NCBI GenBank assembly: GCA_021811505.1
Contig: JAJZOM010000141.1
Coordinates: forward strand, 1-6,532
Direction of reading: 5' to 3'
Length of the DNA stretch: 6,532 nt
Source: Thermoplasmata archaeon
GTDB taxonomy: Archaea; Thermoplasmatota; Thermoplasmata; Thermoplasmatales; Thermoplasmataceae
Below, piece by piece: positions 1 to 6,252 of this stretch (within the stretch, counting starts at the first letter, position 1; every line of letters begins with the position of its first letter). The notes beneath the pieces were generated by a model. The model searched no databases. It was not told where the DNA came from and saw only the letters and a list, made by a program, of their open reading frames with translations. Position numbers and translations under genes: made by a program.

Positions 1-30
1 TGGGCCATAAGTCATGAGTAGGGGGGTTCA

Positions 31-49
31 CTGTCGTAGAAAACGGCAG
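31..49 (+). other. Small hairpin upstream of the isoprenoid gene pair
   Basis: Bases 31-37 and 43-49 can pair over 7 bp with one G-U pair, closing a 5-base A-rich loop. No T-run follows, so it does not look like a terminator. It could be a leader structure, part of an RNA, or chance: a 7-bp stem is not rare in a stretch this long. The function is unknown. Confidence 0.25.
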
Positions 50-183
50 ATTATAAGAAGTGGTGTCAAGAAGATGGACATTTACATAAGGATGCAGAAT
101 TAACATTGTATAGAAAAGGATTTCAATTCAAATCACAATTACTCCCAATCACAGGAGTTAGGTCCCTTGGGGGGATTATATGA
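40..183 (+). pseudogene. Possible 3' remnant of an unidentified protein gene
   Basis: This 48-codon open stretch encodes a protein-like sequence with a DYKKWCQEDGHLHKDAE segment and ends in a TGA that overlaps the ATG of the following kinase as ATGA. Such an overlap is typical of translationally coupled genes. However, the same frame has stops at 19-21 and 37-39, and the only candidate start inside is a TTG at 106. A real gene would therefore be truncated or frameshifted near base 40-50. The third codon positions are more AT-rich than in the neighbouring genes. The family was not recognised. It may equally be a chance open frame in a leader region. Confidence 0.2.
169..176 (+). promoter_or_regulatory. 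G-rich possible ribosome binding site for the kinase
   Basis: A run of six G followed by AT lies just before the ATG at 180. It only partly matches the archaeal anti-Shine-Dalgarno complement (GGAGGTGAT) and the spacing is short. No TATA-like box sits about 26 bp before this ATG, so a leaderless start is unlikely here. Candidate TATA boxes farther up (TTATAAG at 51-57, TGTATAG around 107-113) would give a leader of tens of bases. Confidence 0.3.
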
Positions 184-800
184 ATGTAGACGGTAGAAAG
201 GCTAGAATTATTCTTATTGGAGGGATACCAGGAGTAGGAAAATCAAGTATTTCTGGATATTTAGCCAGAAATCTGGGCATAGATATAGTCCTGTCTGGCG
301 ACTATCTCAGGGAATTTGTAAGACCTCTGTGTTCTCCGGAGCACAATGGCCTGCTCAACATGAGCGTCTACGAATCCTGGAAATTTTTTGGAGATGAGAC
401 GAAAAAAAACATAGAGAAAGGATTCCTCGCGCAGGGAGAGTTACTCAACAGAGGACTGAACGCCGTACTTAATAGAGCTGTGGAGAATGGCGAGCCCATG
501 ATAGTGGAGACCCTGTATTTCATACCTGGCCAAATTGAACAAAAAATTCTACATGAAATTATGCCACTTTACCTCTATATCTCTGACAAGGATTTGAATT
601 CACAGAGGCTGTTGGAAAGACAGCAATATACTCACTTCAAGTCTTCTGGCCAGAGACTATCAGATCAACTGTCCAGATACCGTGTCATGATGGAATATTC
701 ACTGTCTGAATCAAAAAAATACGGTATCCCGGTATTTGACAACATAAATTACAATGACACGAGAGAACATATACTGGAATACATTAGATCAAAGGACTGA
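180..800 (+). CDS. P-loop kinase, probable mevalonate-3-phosphate 5-kinase
   Basis: A cytoplasmic small-molecule kinase of 206 residues. It has a clear Walker A loop, GGIPGVGKSS (residues 14-23, Lys21), a conserved-looking SGDYLREFVRP segment (39-49) and a strand ending in IVET (108-111) in the Walker B area. An Arg-rich probable lid follows (about 144-168, LLERQQYTHFKSSGQRL). This layout resembles proteins annotated as 2-phosphoglycerate kinase-like, but it is much shorter than methanogen 2-phosphoglycerate kinase and lacks its ATP-cone domain. In Thermoplasma acidophilum the protein of this type (Ta0762) is mevalonate-3-phosphate 5-kinase, which makes mevalonate 3,5-bisphosphate with ATP. 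The neighbour 6 bp downstream is a mevalonate-type decarboxylase, which would use that product, so the pathway assignment rests on fold plus context. It starts with ATG and is probably cotranscribed with the decarboxylase. Alternative: a P-loop kinase acting on another small molecule. Confidence 0.75.
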   Translation: MNVDGRKARIILIGGIPGVGKSSISGYLARNLGIDIVLSGDYLREFVRPLCSPEHNGLLNMSVYESWKFFGDETKKNIEKGFLAQGELLNRGLNAVLNRAVENGEPMIVETLYFIPGQIEQKILHEIMPLYLYISDKDLNSQRLLERQQYTHFKSSGQRLSDQLSRYRVMMEYSLSESKKYGIPVFDNINYNDTREHILEYIRSKD

Positions 801-806
801 TTTAAA

Positions 807-1901
807 GTGTCTGAATCGAAAGAAGTGGGGCAGCTTATAGAACGAAGACTCCGAGACAAGGGTATTTTCCATCCAATCGTGGAACACCGGAGTGAACTGG
901 AAGAAGGAAGAATAACTTCCGGTTATGGGTATCCCATTATCGGCCTCGAAAAGTTTCTTGGTTATTTTGACAAGTCAGTGAATATTGCCAATTTCCCATC
1001 TATTTCCATGCTTACAGATTTCAGCCATTCTACTGCATTTTGCAAATATGTAAAGGAAGGTGGACAGGATTCTGTCATTCTGGATGGAAAAGTTGAAAGA
1101 GGCTATTCCGAAAAGGCAGTCCGTGCACTGGAATTCTTTAAGGATCTGGGAGAGATAACCGGATCCTTCAAATTCTATATAGAACGCAAGAAAAGATATA
1201 GTGAAGCAAAGGGTCTTGGAGAGTCTGCTGCGGTAGCTGCTGCAACGGCTAGGGCGCTGGTATCGAATGTGTTTGGAGAAGAGGGCCTTAAAGATATATC
1301 TCTTACCTCGAGATTTGCAAGACTGGTATCAGGTTCCGGTACACGCTCTGTTTCCGGAGCAATTTCATTATGGCTTTCTTATCCGTATATTATGGAGAAC
1401 CACAGTTTCGGAATGAGAGTTGCAGAACCTGGAAACAAGATTCACTTCGGGGCATTCCCGTTACAGTCGAAATGGGTAACCGACAATGCCCATCGCGTGG
1501 CCGAATCGTCAGAATTCTATGGTAGGTGGATTTCTGCAAAATTCCAGGAAATCATTTCAGAATTAGACAATGATTTCGACCTGGAGTACCTTATGAAACG
1601 TGCTCAGCAGGAAATGTTCACACTCAACTCGATAATCATGTCGAGAGGATTTTTCATTCAGACAACACAGAGCCTTCCGATAATCAACGATCTCAAAATA
1701 TTTCAGGAAAAGAACGCGGGCATCTACTTTACTGCCGACACCGGCCCAAGCATAGTTGTCATGTCCCAAGACAGAAAGCTGATACAGCAGTTTGTGGAAG
1801 GCAGGCAGGAAGAATTCATCTGGGGTTCCATACCGGAAAGAGATCCCCCTGAAGACGAGTCCGTAAAAAAGAGAGCCCTGGAATATTTTAGGCTGAAATA
1901 G
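807..1901 (+). CDS. GHMP-family decarboxylase, probable mevalonate 3,5-bisphosphate decarboxylase
   Basis: A 364-residue protein of the diphosphomevalonate decarboxylase family. Landmarks in order: GLEKFLGYFD (46-55), matching the family KYWGK region with Lys49 in the catalytic Lys position; NFPSIS (62-67); an ATP-binding loop GLGESAAVAAA (136-146); SGSGTRSVSGA (175-185) with Arg180; and FTADTGPSIVV (308-318) with Asp311. The Asp-Lys-Arg set of true decarboxylases is thus present. Mevalonate 3-kinases of the same fold lack the Asp and Lys, which argues against that role. The preceding kinase gene points to the Thermoplasma route: mevalonate 3,5-bisphosphate to isopentenyl phosphate plus CO2. 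The start is GTG, the first possible codon after an in-frame TGA, with no clear Shine-Dalgarno; a GTG at codon 7 is an alternative. About 30 residues precede the usual family N-terminus. Phosphomevalonate or diphosphomevalonate decarboxylase remain alternatives. Confidence 0.8.
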   Translation: MSESKEVGQLIERRLRDKGIFHPIVEHRSELEEGRITSGYGYPIIGLEKFLGYFDKSVNIANFPSISMLTDFSHSTAFCKYVKEGGQDSVILDGKVERGYSEKAVRALEFFKDLGEITGSFKFYIERKKRYSEAKGLGESAAVAAATARALVSNVFGEEGLKDISLTSRFARLVSGSGTRSVSGAISLWLSYPYIMENHSFGMRVAEPGNKIHFGAFPLQSKWVTDNAHRVAESSEFYGRWISAKFQEIISELDNDFDLEYLMKRAQQEMFTLNSIIMSRGFFIQTTQSLPIINDLKIFQEKNAGIYFTADTGPSIVVMSQDRKLIQQFVEGRQEEFIWGSIPERDPPEDESVKKRALEYFRLK

Positions 1902-1910
1902 TTTACAACC

Positions 1911-1932
1911 GGCTGGATACTGGCCAATTTTT
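1911..1932 (+). terminator. Weak hairpin plus T-run after the decarboxylase
   Basis: GGCTGGATACTGGCC (1911-1925) can fold into a 6-bp stem with two G-U/G-T type pairs and a 3-base loop, followed by AATTTTT. It lies 10 bases after the decarboxylase stop, in the 58-bp gap before the convergent ABC permease. Archaeal termination depends mostly on the T-run, so the T5 is the more meaningful part. No equivalent T-run is seen for the opposite strand. Confidence 0.4.
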
Positions 1933-1959
1933 GAACACGATGTAGATTCGATAATCCGT

Positions 1960-3060
1960 TCAGAAATCTTCTATACGGGATGCCAGGTAGCTGCTCACCC
2001 CGAAGAGCACTGCTGCCCCTATTCCCATCAGTATTATGTCAAGAGCCACACTGGAAGCATCGTTGAATATCAATATTGAATTCAGGGCATTGATGAAATA
2101 AGTCAGAGGAAGGAACGAAGAGATAGTGAGCAGAAATGGCGGCATAAACGAAGTGGGGAAAAACACTCCGGAAAGGAAAAGCATAGGAAAGAAGATTAAA
2201 TTCCCGATTATACTAGCCGTTTCCTCGTTTTTAGTTGCAATTCCGGCTATAAGGCCCAGGGAAATGAATATGAGCATACCGAAAAATATTGTAATAGCAG
2301 CAACAATCACGTTGACAGGGGACAGTGAAATTTTTATGCCGAAAAATAGAAGGCCAACAACGTACAGTATGAGGTCAGAGATTAGCGTAATAACATAGAA
2401 AAAGAGTGTTGAGGAAGCCAACCACTCACTCTTCGTTAAGCCGGAAAATGAAAGTTGCCTGAAAATTTTCTTCTGCCTGTAGTTAGGCACCTGATAAATG
2501 GTTGTAAAAACTCCGTTCAGCATTGTGAATCCAATCAGACCAGGAAGATAATAGTCGACTGGTTTTGGAATGGTTGCTGAAATTGGAAGACTGTCAATGT
2601 TCACTTTCACAGACTGGCTGTTGGAGCCTCCATAATACTGGAGGAGTATATTGTTTATCAGAAGATTGACCGATGAAGAATACTGGCTGGACGGATTGTG
2701 GTAATACCGAATGAAAATTGAATTATTATGATAATTAGCCGTAAAGTTAGCCGGTATAACTATACCCTGATCAATTGACATATGGGATGCAGCCGAAGAT
2801 ATGTTCTCGTTATTCCCGATTATCTTGATACTGAAAAGATCTGTATGGTTAAGCACGTTGACTAGGCCCCAAGACTGTTGCCCTGGATCAAGATTCTGGA
2901 CGATTAAGTTAGTTTTATTGGATGTCGTGCCTCCGAAAATAGAGCCGAAGATAAGCATGAGTATCAATGGGAATATTACCACAAAGAAGACCCCGGATTT
3001 AGATCTCAGGAATGATATGCTATGCAGCCTGAAGTAACCAAGAATCCTGTTAATTTTCAT
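1960..3060 (-). CDS. ABC-2 type transporter permease
   Basis: A 366-residue integral membrane protein, the channel subunit of an ABC exporter. One hydrophobic segment (about 24-43) follows a short basic cytoplasmic N-terminus. A polar external domain of about 120 residues comes next (44-167), then five hydrophobic segments (about 168-188, 215-240, 250-274, 283-302, 338-358). This six-segment layout with a big first loop is that of the ABC2_membrane_3 type. LFLSGVFFPTSFMP (295-307) and LPLTYFINAL (317-326) are typical motifs of the family. The external domain carries five N-x-S/T sequons (Asn48, 71, 86, 105, 112) and none occur elsewhere. The ATG overlaps the end of the ATPase gene by 11 bases and has a GGAGAT site 7 bases upstream, so translation is coupled. 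The substrate cannot be told: a drug, lipid or peptide is possible. Confidence 0.92.
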   Translation of the reverse strand: MKINRILGYFRLHSISFLRSKSGVFFVVIFPLILMLIFGSIFGGTTSNKTNLIVQNLDPGQQSWGLVNVLNHTDLFSIKIIGNNENISSAASHMSIDQGIVIPANFTANYHNNSIFIRYYHNPSSQYSSSVNLLINNILLQYYGGSNSQSVKVNIDSLPISATIPKPVDYYLPGLIGFTMLNGVFTTIYQVPNYRQKKIFRQLSFSGLTKSEWLASSTLFFYVITLISDLILYVVGLLFFGIKISLSPVNVIVAAITIFFGMLIFISLGLIAGIATKNEETASIIGNLIFFPMLFLSGVFFPTSFMPPFLLTISSFLPLTYFINALNSILIFNDASSVALDIILMGIGAAVLFGVSSYLASRIEDF

Positions 3061-3964
3061 TGGAATTATCTCCGTTAACCATTCTTATGAACACGTCCTC
3101 AAGACTTTCTCTTTTAAGGGTAAGATCTGTAATATTTATTCCCAATTGCCTGAATTTTTCGACCACGCTGAAGAATTGTGCATTCTCGGTAAGGCTGATT
3201 GTTACGCTATTACCCTGGATCGTGTAATTTACTCCAAGGTCAATTCCCCTCATTACCGTTTGATCGTCTACATGCACAACCATGGTGTCGTGGTCATGAT
3301 TCTCTCTCACGATATCCGACGGAGAACCATTGGCTACTATTTCTCCATGATTTATAATAGAAACATAATCAGCAAGATTCTCCGCTTCTTCCAGGTAGTG
3401 TGTTGTCAGCACTATGCTTTTACCACGTTTCTTCAAGTCACCAATAACCTTCCAGATCGTTCTTCTGGAGATTGGGTCAAGTCCAGCTGTGGGTTCATCC
3501 AGAAATATGACTTCAGGGTCATTTACCAGTGACATGGCAAGGCCCAGCTTCTGCTTCTGCCCCCCAGATAATTTTTCAAATACGGTATTGGATTTATCAT
3601 CCAGCTCGACCATCGCGAGCAGTTCCATCGGGTCGGATTCCGCTGACATTGAACCAATGTAGAACCTGAGAGATTCCATTGGAGTCACGTTATTTATGAA
3701 GTTGAAGTCCTGTGGTAGTATTCCTGCGATGTTCAACAGTGCCTTCCTGTCTTTTCCCGGATCGATACCTAGAATAGATACAATGCCAGAATCTCTCGTC
3801 CTTACTCCTTCCATGATTTCTATGGTGGTGGTTTTACCTGCGCCGTTTGGTCCAAGAAGGCTGAATATCTCGCCCTTTCTGACATTGAATGATATGCCGT
3901 TAACTGCAGTAAAATTGCCGTATGATTTCTTGAGATTGCGAACTTCGATAGCGTAATCTGGCAC
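3050..3964 (-). CDS. ABC transporter ATP-binding protein of the exporter
   Basis: The cytoplasmic ATPase that drives the overlapping permease. Counted from the GTG at 3964 it has 304 residues. Motifs are Walker A GPNGAGKTT (38-46), Q-loop Gln85, signature LSGGQKQ (132-138), Walker B VIFLDEP (152-158), D-loop GLDP (161-164) and switch His189. All catalytic residues are present. The C-terminal 85 or so residues, ending in LTLKRESLEDVFIRM, match the extra domain (DUF4162 type) common in DrrA/CcmA-like ATPases. A TTG at 3982 would add six residues. I prefer the GTG because a TTATAAT box at 3988-3994 would place transcription start near 3965, downstream of the TTG. The gene leads the two-gene operon and is transcribed divergently from the HNH gene. 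Confidence 0.93.
   Translation of the reverse strand: MPDYAIEVRNLKKSYGNFTAVNGISFNVRKGEIFSLLGPNGAGKTTTIEIMEGVRTRDSGIVSILGIDPGKDRKALLNIAGILPQDFNFINNVTPMESLRFYIGSMSAESDPMELLAMVELDDKSNTVFEKLSGGQKQKLGLAMSLVNDPEVIFLDEPTAGLDPISRRTIWKVIGDLKKRGKSIVLTTHYLEEAENLADYVSIINHGEIVANGSPSDIVRENHDHDTMVVHVDDQTVMRGIDLGVNYTIQGNSVTISLTENAQFFSVVEKFRQLGINITDLTLKRESLEDVFIRMVNGDNSNEN
3068..3073 (-). promoter_or_regulatory. Shine-Dalgarno site of the ABC permease
   Basis: On the minus strand GGAGAT lies inside the 3' end of the ATPase gene, 7 bases before the permease ATG (3058-3060). It matches the archaeal consensus well and supports translational coupling of the two subunits. Confidence 0.65.
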
Positions 3965-3987
3965 TGTATCCCCTATCCTCAACCACG

Positions 3988-3994
3988 ATTATAA
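3988..3994 (-). promoter_or_regulatory. TATA-like box of the ABC exporter operon
   Basis: TTATAAT on the minus strand is centred about 27 bases before the GTG at 3964. That is the usual distance from an archaeal TATA box to the transcription start, so the ATPase message may be leaderless. No clear purine-rich BRE stands out upstream. No obvious operator palindrome is visible between here and the divergent HNH promoter. Confidence 0.45.
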
Positions 3995-4071
3995 CTATTA
4001 CTGTCAACGGCGTAAACAATCCACATTTATGCTGATTCTTTACTCTCCTGAGACCAGAAGCCCCACTCTGA

Positions 4072-4081
4072 AAACTTTATG
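4072..4081 (+). promoter_or_regulatory. TATA-like box of the HNH gene
   Basis: GAAAACTTTATG combines a purine-rich BRE-like stretch with a TTTAT box centred about 23 bases before the ATG at 4101. This predicts transcription starting at or within a few bases of the ATG, that is, a leaderless mRNA. No Shine-Dalgarno sequence precedes the ATG, which agrees. Confidence 0.5.
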
Positions 4082-4100
4082 TTCGCTTGACTAAACACCC

Positions 4101-4898
4101 ATGGCGTTAAGACGGTGTTTCGACGAATCCCTAATATGTGTTGATCCAATGGAAGGATGGAGAAAAGAATTGATTGACCATCCCGCCTTTGTTGAGAGCG
4201 TCTATAAAGATATTCCAAGATTACCTGTTTCAGTTCTCTCAATGGTATCTTCAAGGTTCGGTATAGCAGAGGTCGTGGATTTCAATCCTTCAGGCGATAG
4301 TTCTGAAAAGAACATTCCGTGGGCCACTATTTCCAGGGCAGTTCTTGCAAGAGATAACTACATGTGCAGGCTATGCGGAAAAACATCACTCAGTCCGATA
4401 GACAATTCGAAGAATTACAACAGGGTGCATTTTGAGGTCGAGGTACATCATATTGTGCCCAGGAAGAACAAAGGCTCGGATTCCTTCAGGAATCTTGTAA
4501 CTCTGTGTGAAGAATGCCATCACAGGACGTTCTCAAATAATTACGCAGGAGTTCCAGTGAGCGTGCGAAGGGACCTTTTCAGTTATGAACGGAGAATAGA
4601 ATTTGTCTTTCCTCCGGATAATAACAGTTCTTATGAAGGTGACAAAAAAATAGGCTTGGTACTGGATCACGAGAGGATCTTTGATCCGGATGAGCATTTG
4701 TATCGCGTAATGCCTTTATCCGGTGCCAAGCTGAAGGTTTCATTAGCTTCACTGACCATAGACCAGTATAGGGATGTACTTTCCGAAATAATAAGATATA
4801 ATTCTGTGAAGGATTATGCCACCCTCACTGCAAACGTTTCAGGTAAAGAAACTGCCGTAAGGGTTCTCATCGACGCTGACGATACCCCGTTGATTTAG
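4101..4898 (+). CDS. HNH endonuclease domain protein
   Basis: A 265-residue protein with a central HNH nuclease fold. ARDNYMCRLCG gives Cys89 and Cys92, VHHIVPRKNKG gives His116-His117, FRNLVTLCEECHH gives Asn131, Cys136, Cys139 and His140. The four cysteines form the usual zinc site, and the His, Asn and His are the expected metal and catalytic residues, so the nuclease looks intact. Residues 1-75 and about 170-265 match no family I recognise; the latter is rich in charged and beta-prone segments and contains no membrane stretch. ATG 4101 is chosen because of the TATA-like box 23 bases upstream; Met17 is an alternative. Its stop overlaps that of the convergent flavoenzyme. No methylase, intron or intein partner lies nearby, so the role (defence, homing remnant, repair, regulation) is open. 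Confidence 0.85.
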   Translation: MALRRCFDESLICVDPMEGWRKELIDHPAFVESVYKDIPRLPVSVLSMVSSRFGIAEVVDFNPSGDSSEKNIPWATISRAVLARDNYMCRLCGKTSLSPIDNSKNYNRVHFEVEVHHIVPRKNKGSDSFRNLVTLCEECHHRTFSNNYAGVPVSVRRDLFSYERRIEFVFPPDNNSSYEGDKKIGLVLDHERIFDPDEHLYRVMPLSGAKLKVSLASLTIDQYRDVLSEIIRYNSVKDYATLTANVSGKETAVRVLIDADDTPLI

Positions 4899-6169
4899 AT
4901 CACAAACTCTTCCTTATCAACTTCTCTTTTTGAAACGCTAAGAGCTGATGTCTTGATTTTCAGTCCTCCGAAGAGAGTAGTGTTTTCTCTGTTTGAATAT
5001 ATGCCTTCCACTATTCTACCAATTGCATCCCCTTTCAGTATTCCACTTCCGCTGGTACCGGTAGCAACAATAATGTTGAGGTCTTTGAATATATACGGCG
5101 TTCCGTCTATTGTGTTATAGGCATAGTACCCTGCCCACATTCCGGTGAGCTTTGAATTTGAAAATGATGGAAAATACGCCTGAAGAATCTGAGACACACT
5201 GTTTTCGTAAAATGACCTTTCAGCCTCTGGATCTGCTTCAAGTGAGTAGTCCCTGCCGTAATCGTCCGATGACCCTACCCAGAACGCTTTATACTTGGGC
5301 GCCGGCCTGAGATACACGCCATACGATGGAAGTATGGTGAATGGCATGATAGATCCCTCATTCTGCTCCCATCCAAATAATATCTTTTCAACCTCTGCCC
5401 CCCCAATTTGAAATATCTGCCTCTTCTTGGGCCTGATGTGGCTGTCGATGCCTGTTGAATCGAGCAGCCCGGTGGTCCAGACGTCAGTGGCGCTTATGAA
5501 AACGTCAGCTTCCATGGGGCCATTGTTTGTCATTATGGACTTTAAATGTGTTTTCTGCCACAGGAATGGTTCCCCGGGATAATCGAGCGGGTTAACCGGC
5601 TCCAGTTTATATTGCTCGACCTTTGTGTTGAAAAAGAATTCGACACCCATCTTAACAAGTTCCTGGTAATAAAATTCGGCAACCAGTTCAGGTTCAATTA
5701 TTCCGCAGTTTTCACCGAGTATGCCCACATCTATGTCACTTAGATTCAGGAGCTTCTTGTTTTCCGGATCAAGCTTCGTCCGGAGGTATCCTAAATCCGA
5801 CAATGATCCTGAGTCTATGTGCTTGACCTTGGTTTTTCTGGAAAGTGTTTCGAGAACATCCAGTCTTAAGTCTGAGTTGTTCAAGAGGAAGAGGTAGCCA
5901 ATGAACTTCATCCCAAGATCAAATTTCAAATCTTCCTGTATGTGCTTATAGAATTCGATTGAAGAATGAGAAAGCTTGAAATTAACTTCTGAAGAAAAAA
6001 GATCGCGAAAACCGGCAGCGCTCTTTCCGGTATTCCCCTGTGCAAATGTAGGAGCCATATCCACCACAGCAACCCTTACATCCGGATTGTTGTTTTTAAT
6101 ATGGTAAGCGGAGGACAGACCAACTATTCCGGATCCAATTATTATAACGTCGAAGCGTTTAGAAGGCAC
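4895..6169 (-). CDS. FAD-dependent DAO-family oxidoreductase
   Basis: A 424-residue flavoprotein of the D-amino acid oxidase/sarcosine oxidase/FOXRED1 type, expected to oxidise an amine, amino acid or hydroxy acid in the cytoplasm. The N-terminal Rossmann motif is VIIIGSGIVGLSSA (8-21), with Asp37 ending the second strand to hold the ADP ribose. GNTGKSAAGFRD (45-56) is the second FAD contact. Near the C-terminus MWAGYYAYNTIDGTPYI (344-360) and ATGTSGSGILKGDAIG (369-384) are the family's closing FAD motifs. The site of the covalent flavin Cys of monomeric sarcosine oxidase appears to be Tyr (about 348-349), so FAD is probably non-covalent. The length is normal for the family. The start is GTG, with a TATA-like box about 23 bases upstream, and no Shine-Dalgarno. 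The substrate is not deducible; the neighbouring PLP enzyme hints at amino-acid metabolism only weakly. Confidence 0.88.
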   Translation of the reverse strand: MPSKRFDVIIIGSGIVGLSSAYHIKNNNPDVRVAVVDMAPTFAQGNTGKSAAGFRDLFSSEVNFKLSHSSIEFYKHIQEDLKFDLGMKFIGYLFLLNNSDLRLDVLETLSRKTKVKHIDSGSLSDLGYLRTKLDPENKKLLNLSDIDVGILGENCGIIEPELVAEFYYQELVKMGVEFFFNTKVEQYKLEPVNPLDYPGEPFLWQKTHLKSIMTNNGPMEADVFISATDVWTTGLLDSTGIDSHIRPKKRQIFQIGGAEVEKILFGWEQNEGSIMPFTILPSYGVYLRPAPKYKAFWVGSSDDYGRDYSLEADPEAERSFYENSVSQILQAYFPSFSNSKLTGMWAGYYAYNTIDGTPYIFKDLNIIVATGTSGSGILKGDAIGRIVEGIYSNRENTTLFGGLKIKTSALSVSKREVDKEEFVI

Positions 6170-6188
6170 AAAGGGTAAAGACTAAAAA

Positions 6189-6196
6189 CTTTAAAG
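6189..6196 (-). promoter_or_regulatory. TATA-like box of the flavoenzyme gene
   Basis: CTTTAAAG on the minus strand, preceded by CGAAAAT as a BRE-like element, is centred about 23 bases before the GTG at 6169. The spacing matches that of the HNH promoter and predicts a leaderless message. The rest of the 83-bp gap (6170-6252) holds T-rich stretches on the minus strand that may end the upstream PLP-enzyme transcript. No strong hairpin is seen. Confidence 0.5.
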
Positions 6197-6252
6197 ATTT
6201 TCGCGGTACTTTCTTACGGCATAAATACGGAGAAAATTTGGAGCGAACAAGC

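Noticed and set aside
14..106. A 30-codon ATG-started open frame on the + strand
   Set aside because: The product is Arg/Lys-rich and not protein-like, it has no promoter or ribosome site, and it overlaps the more protein-like frame at 40-183.
180..800. Assignment of the kinase as a methanogen-type 2-phosphoglycerate kinase
   Set aside because: It is far shorter, lacks the ATP-cone domain, and sits next to a mevalonate-type decarboxylase.
807..1901. Assignment of the GHMP protein as mevalonate 3-kinase
   Set aside because: The Lys49, Arg180 and Asp311 decarboxylase residues are all present, whereas the 3-kinases have lost the Asp and Lys.
2126..3037. Open frames of 78-90 codons on the + strand inside the permease gene
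   Set aside because: They are antisense to a well-supported membrane protein and their products show no recognisable features.
3146..3532. A 128-codon open frame on the + strand inside the ABC ATPase gene
   Set aside because: It lies opposite a fully motif-supported ATPase. It is a shadow frame and its product shows no domain.
4101..4898. HNH gene as part of a group I/II intron, intein or restriction-modification system
   Set aside because: No interrupted host gene, splicing motifs or methyltransferase gene lies beside it within the window.
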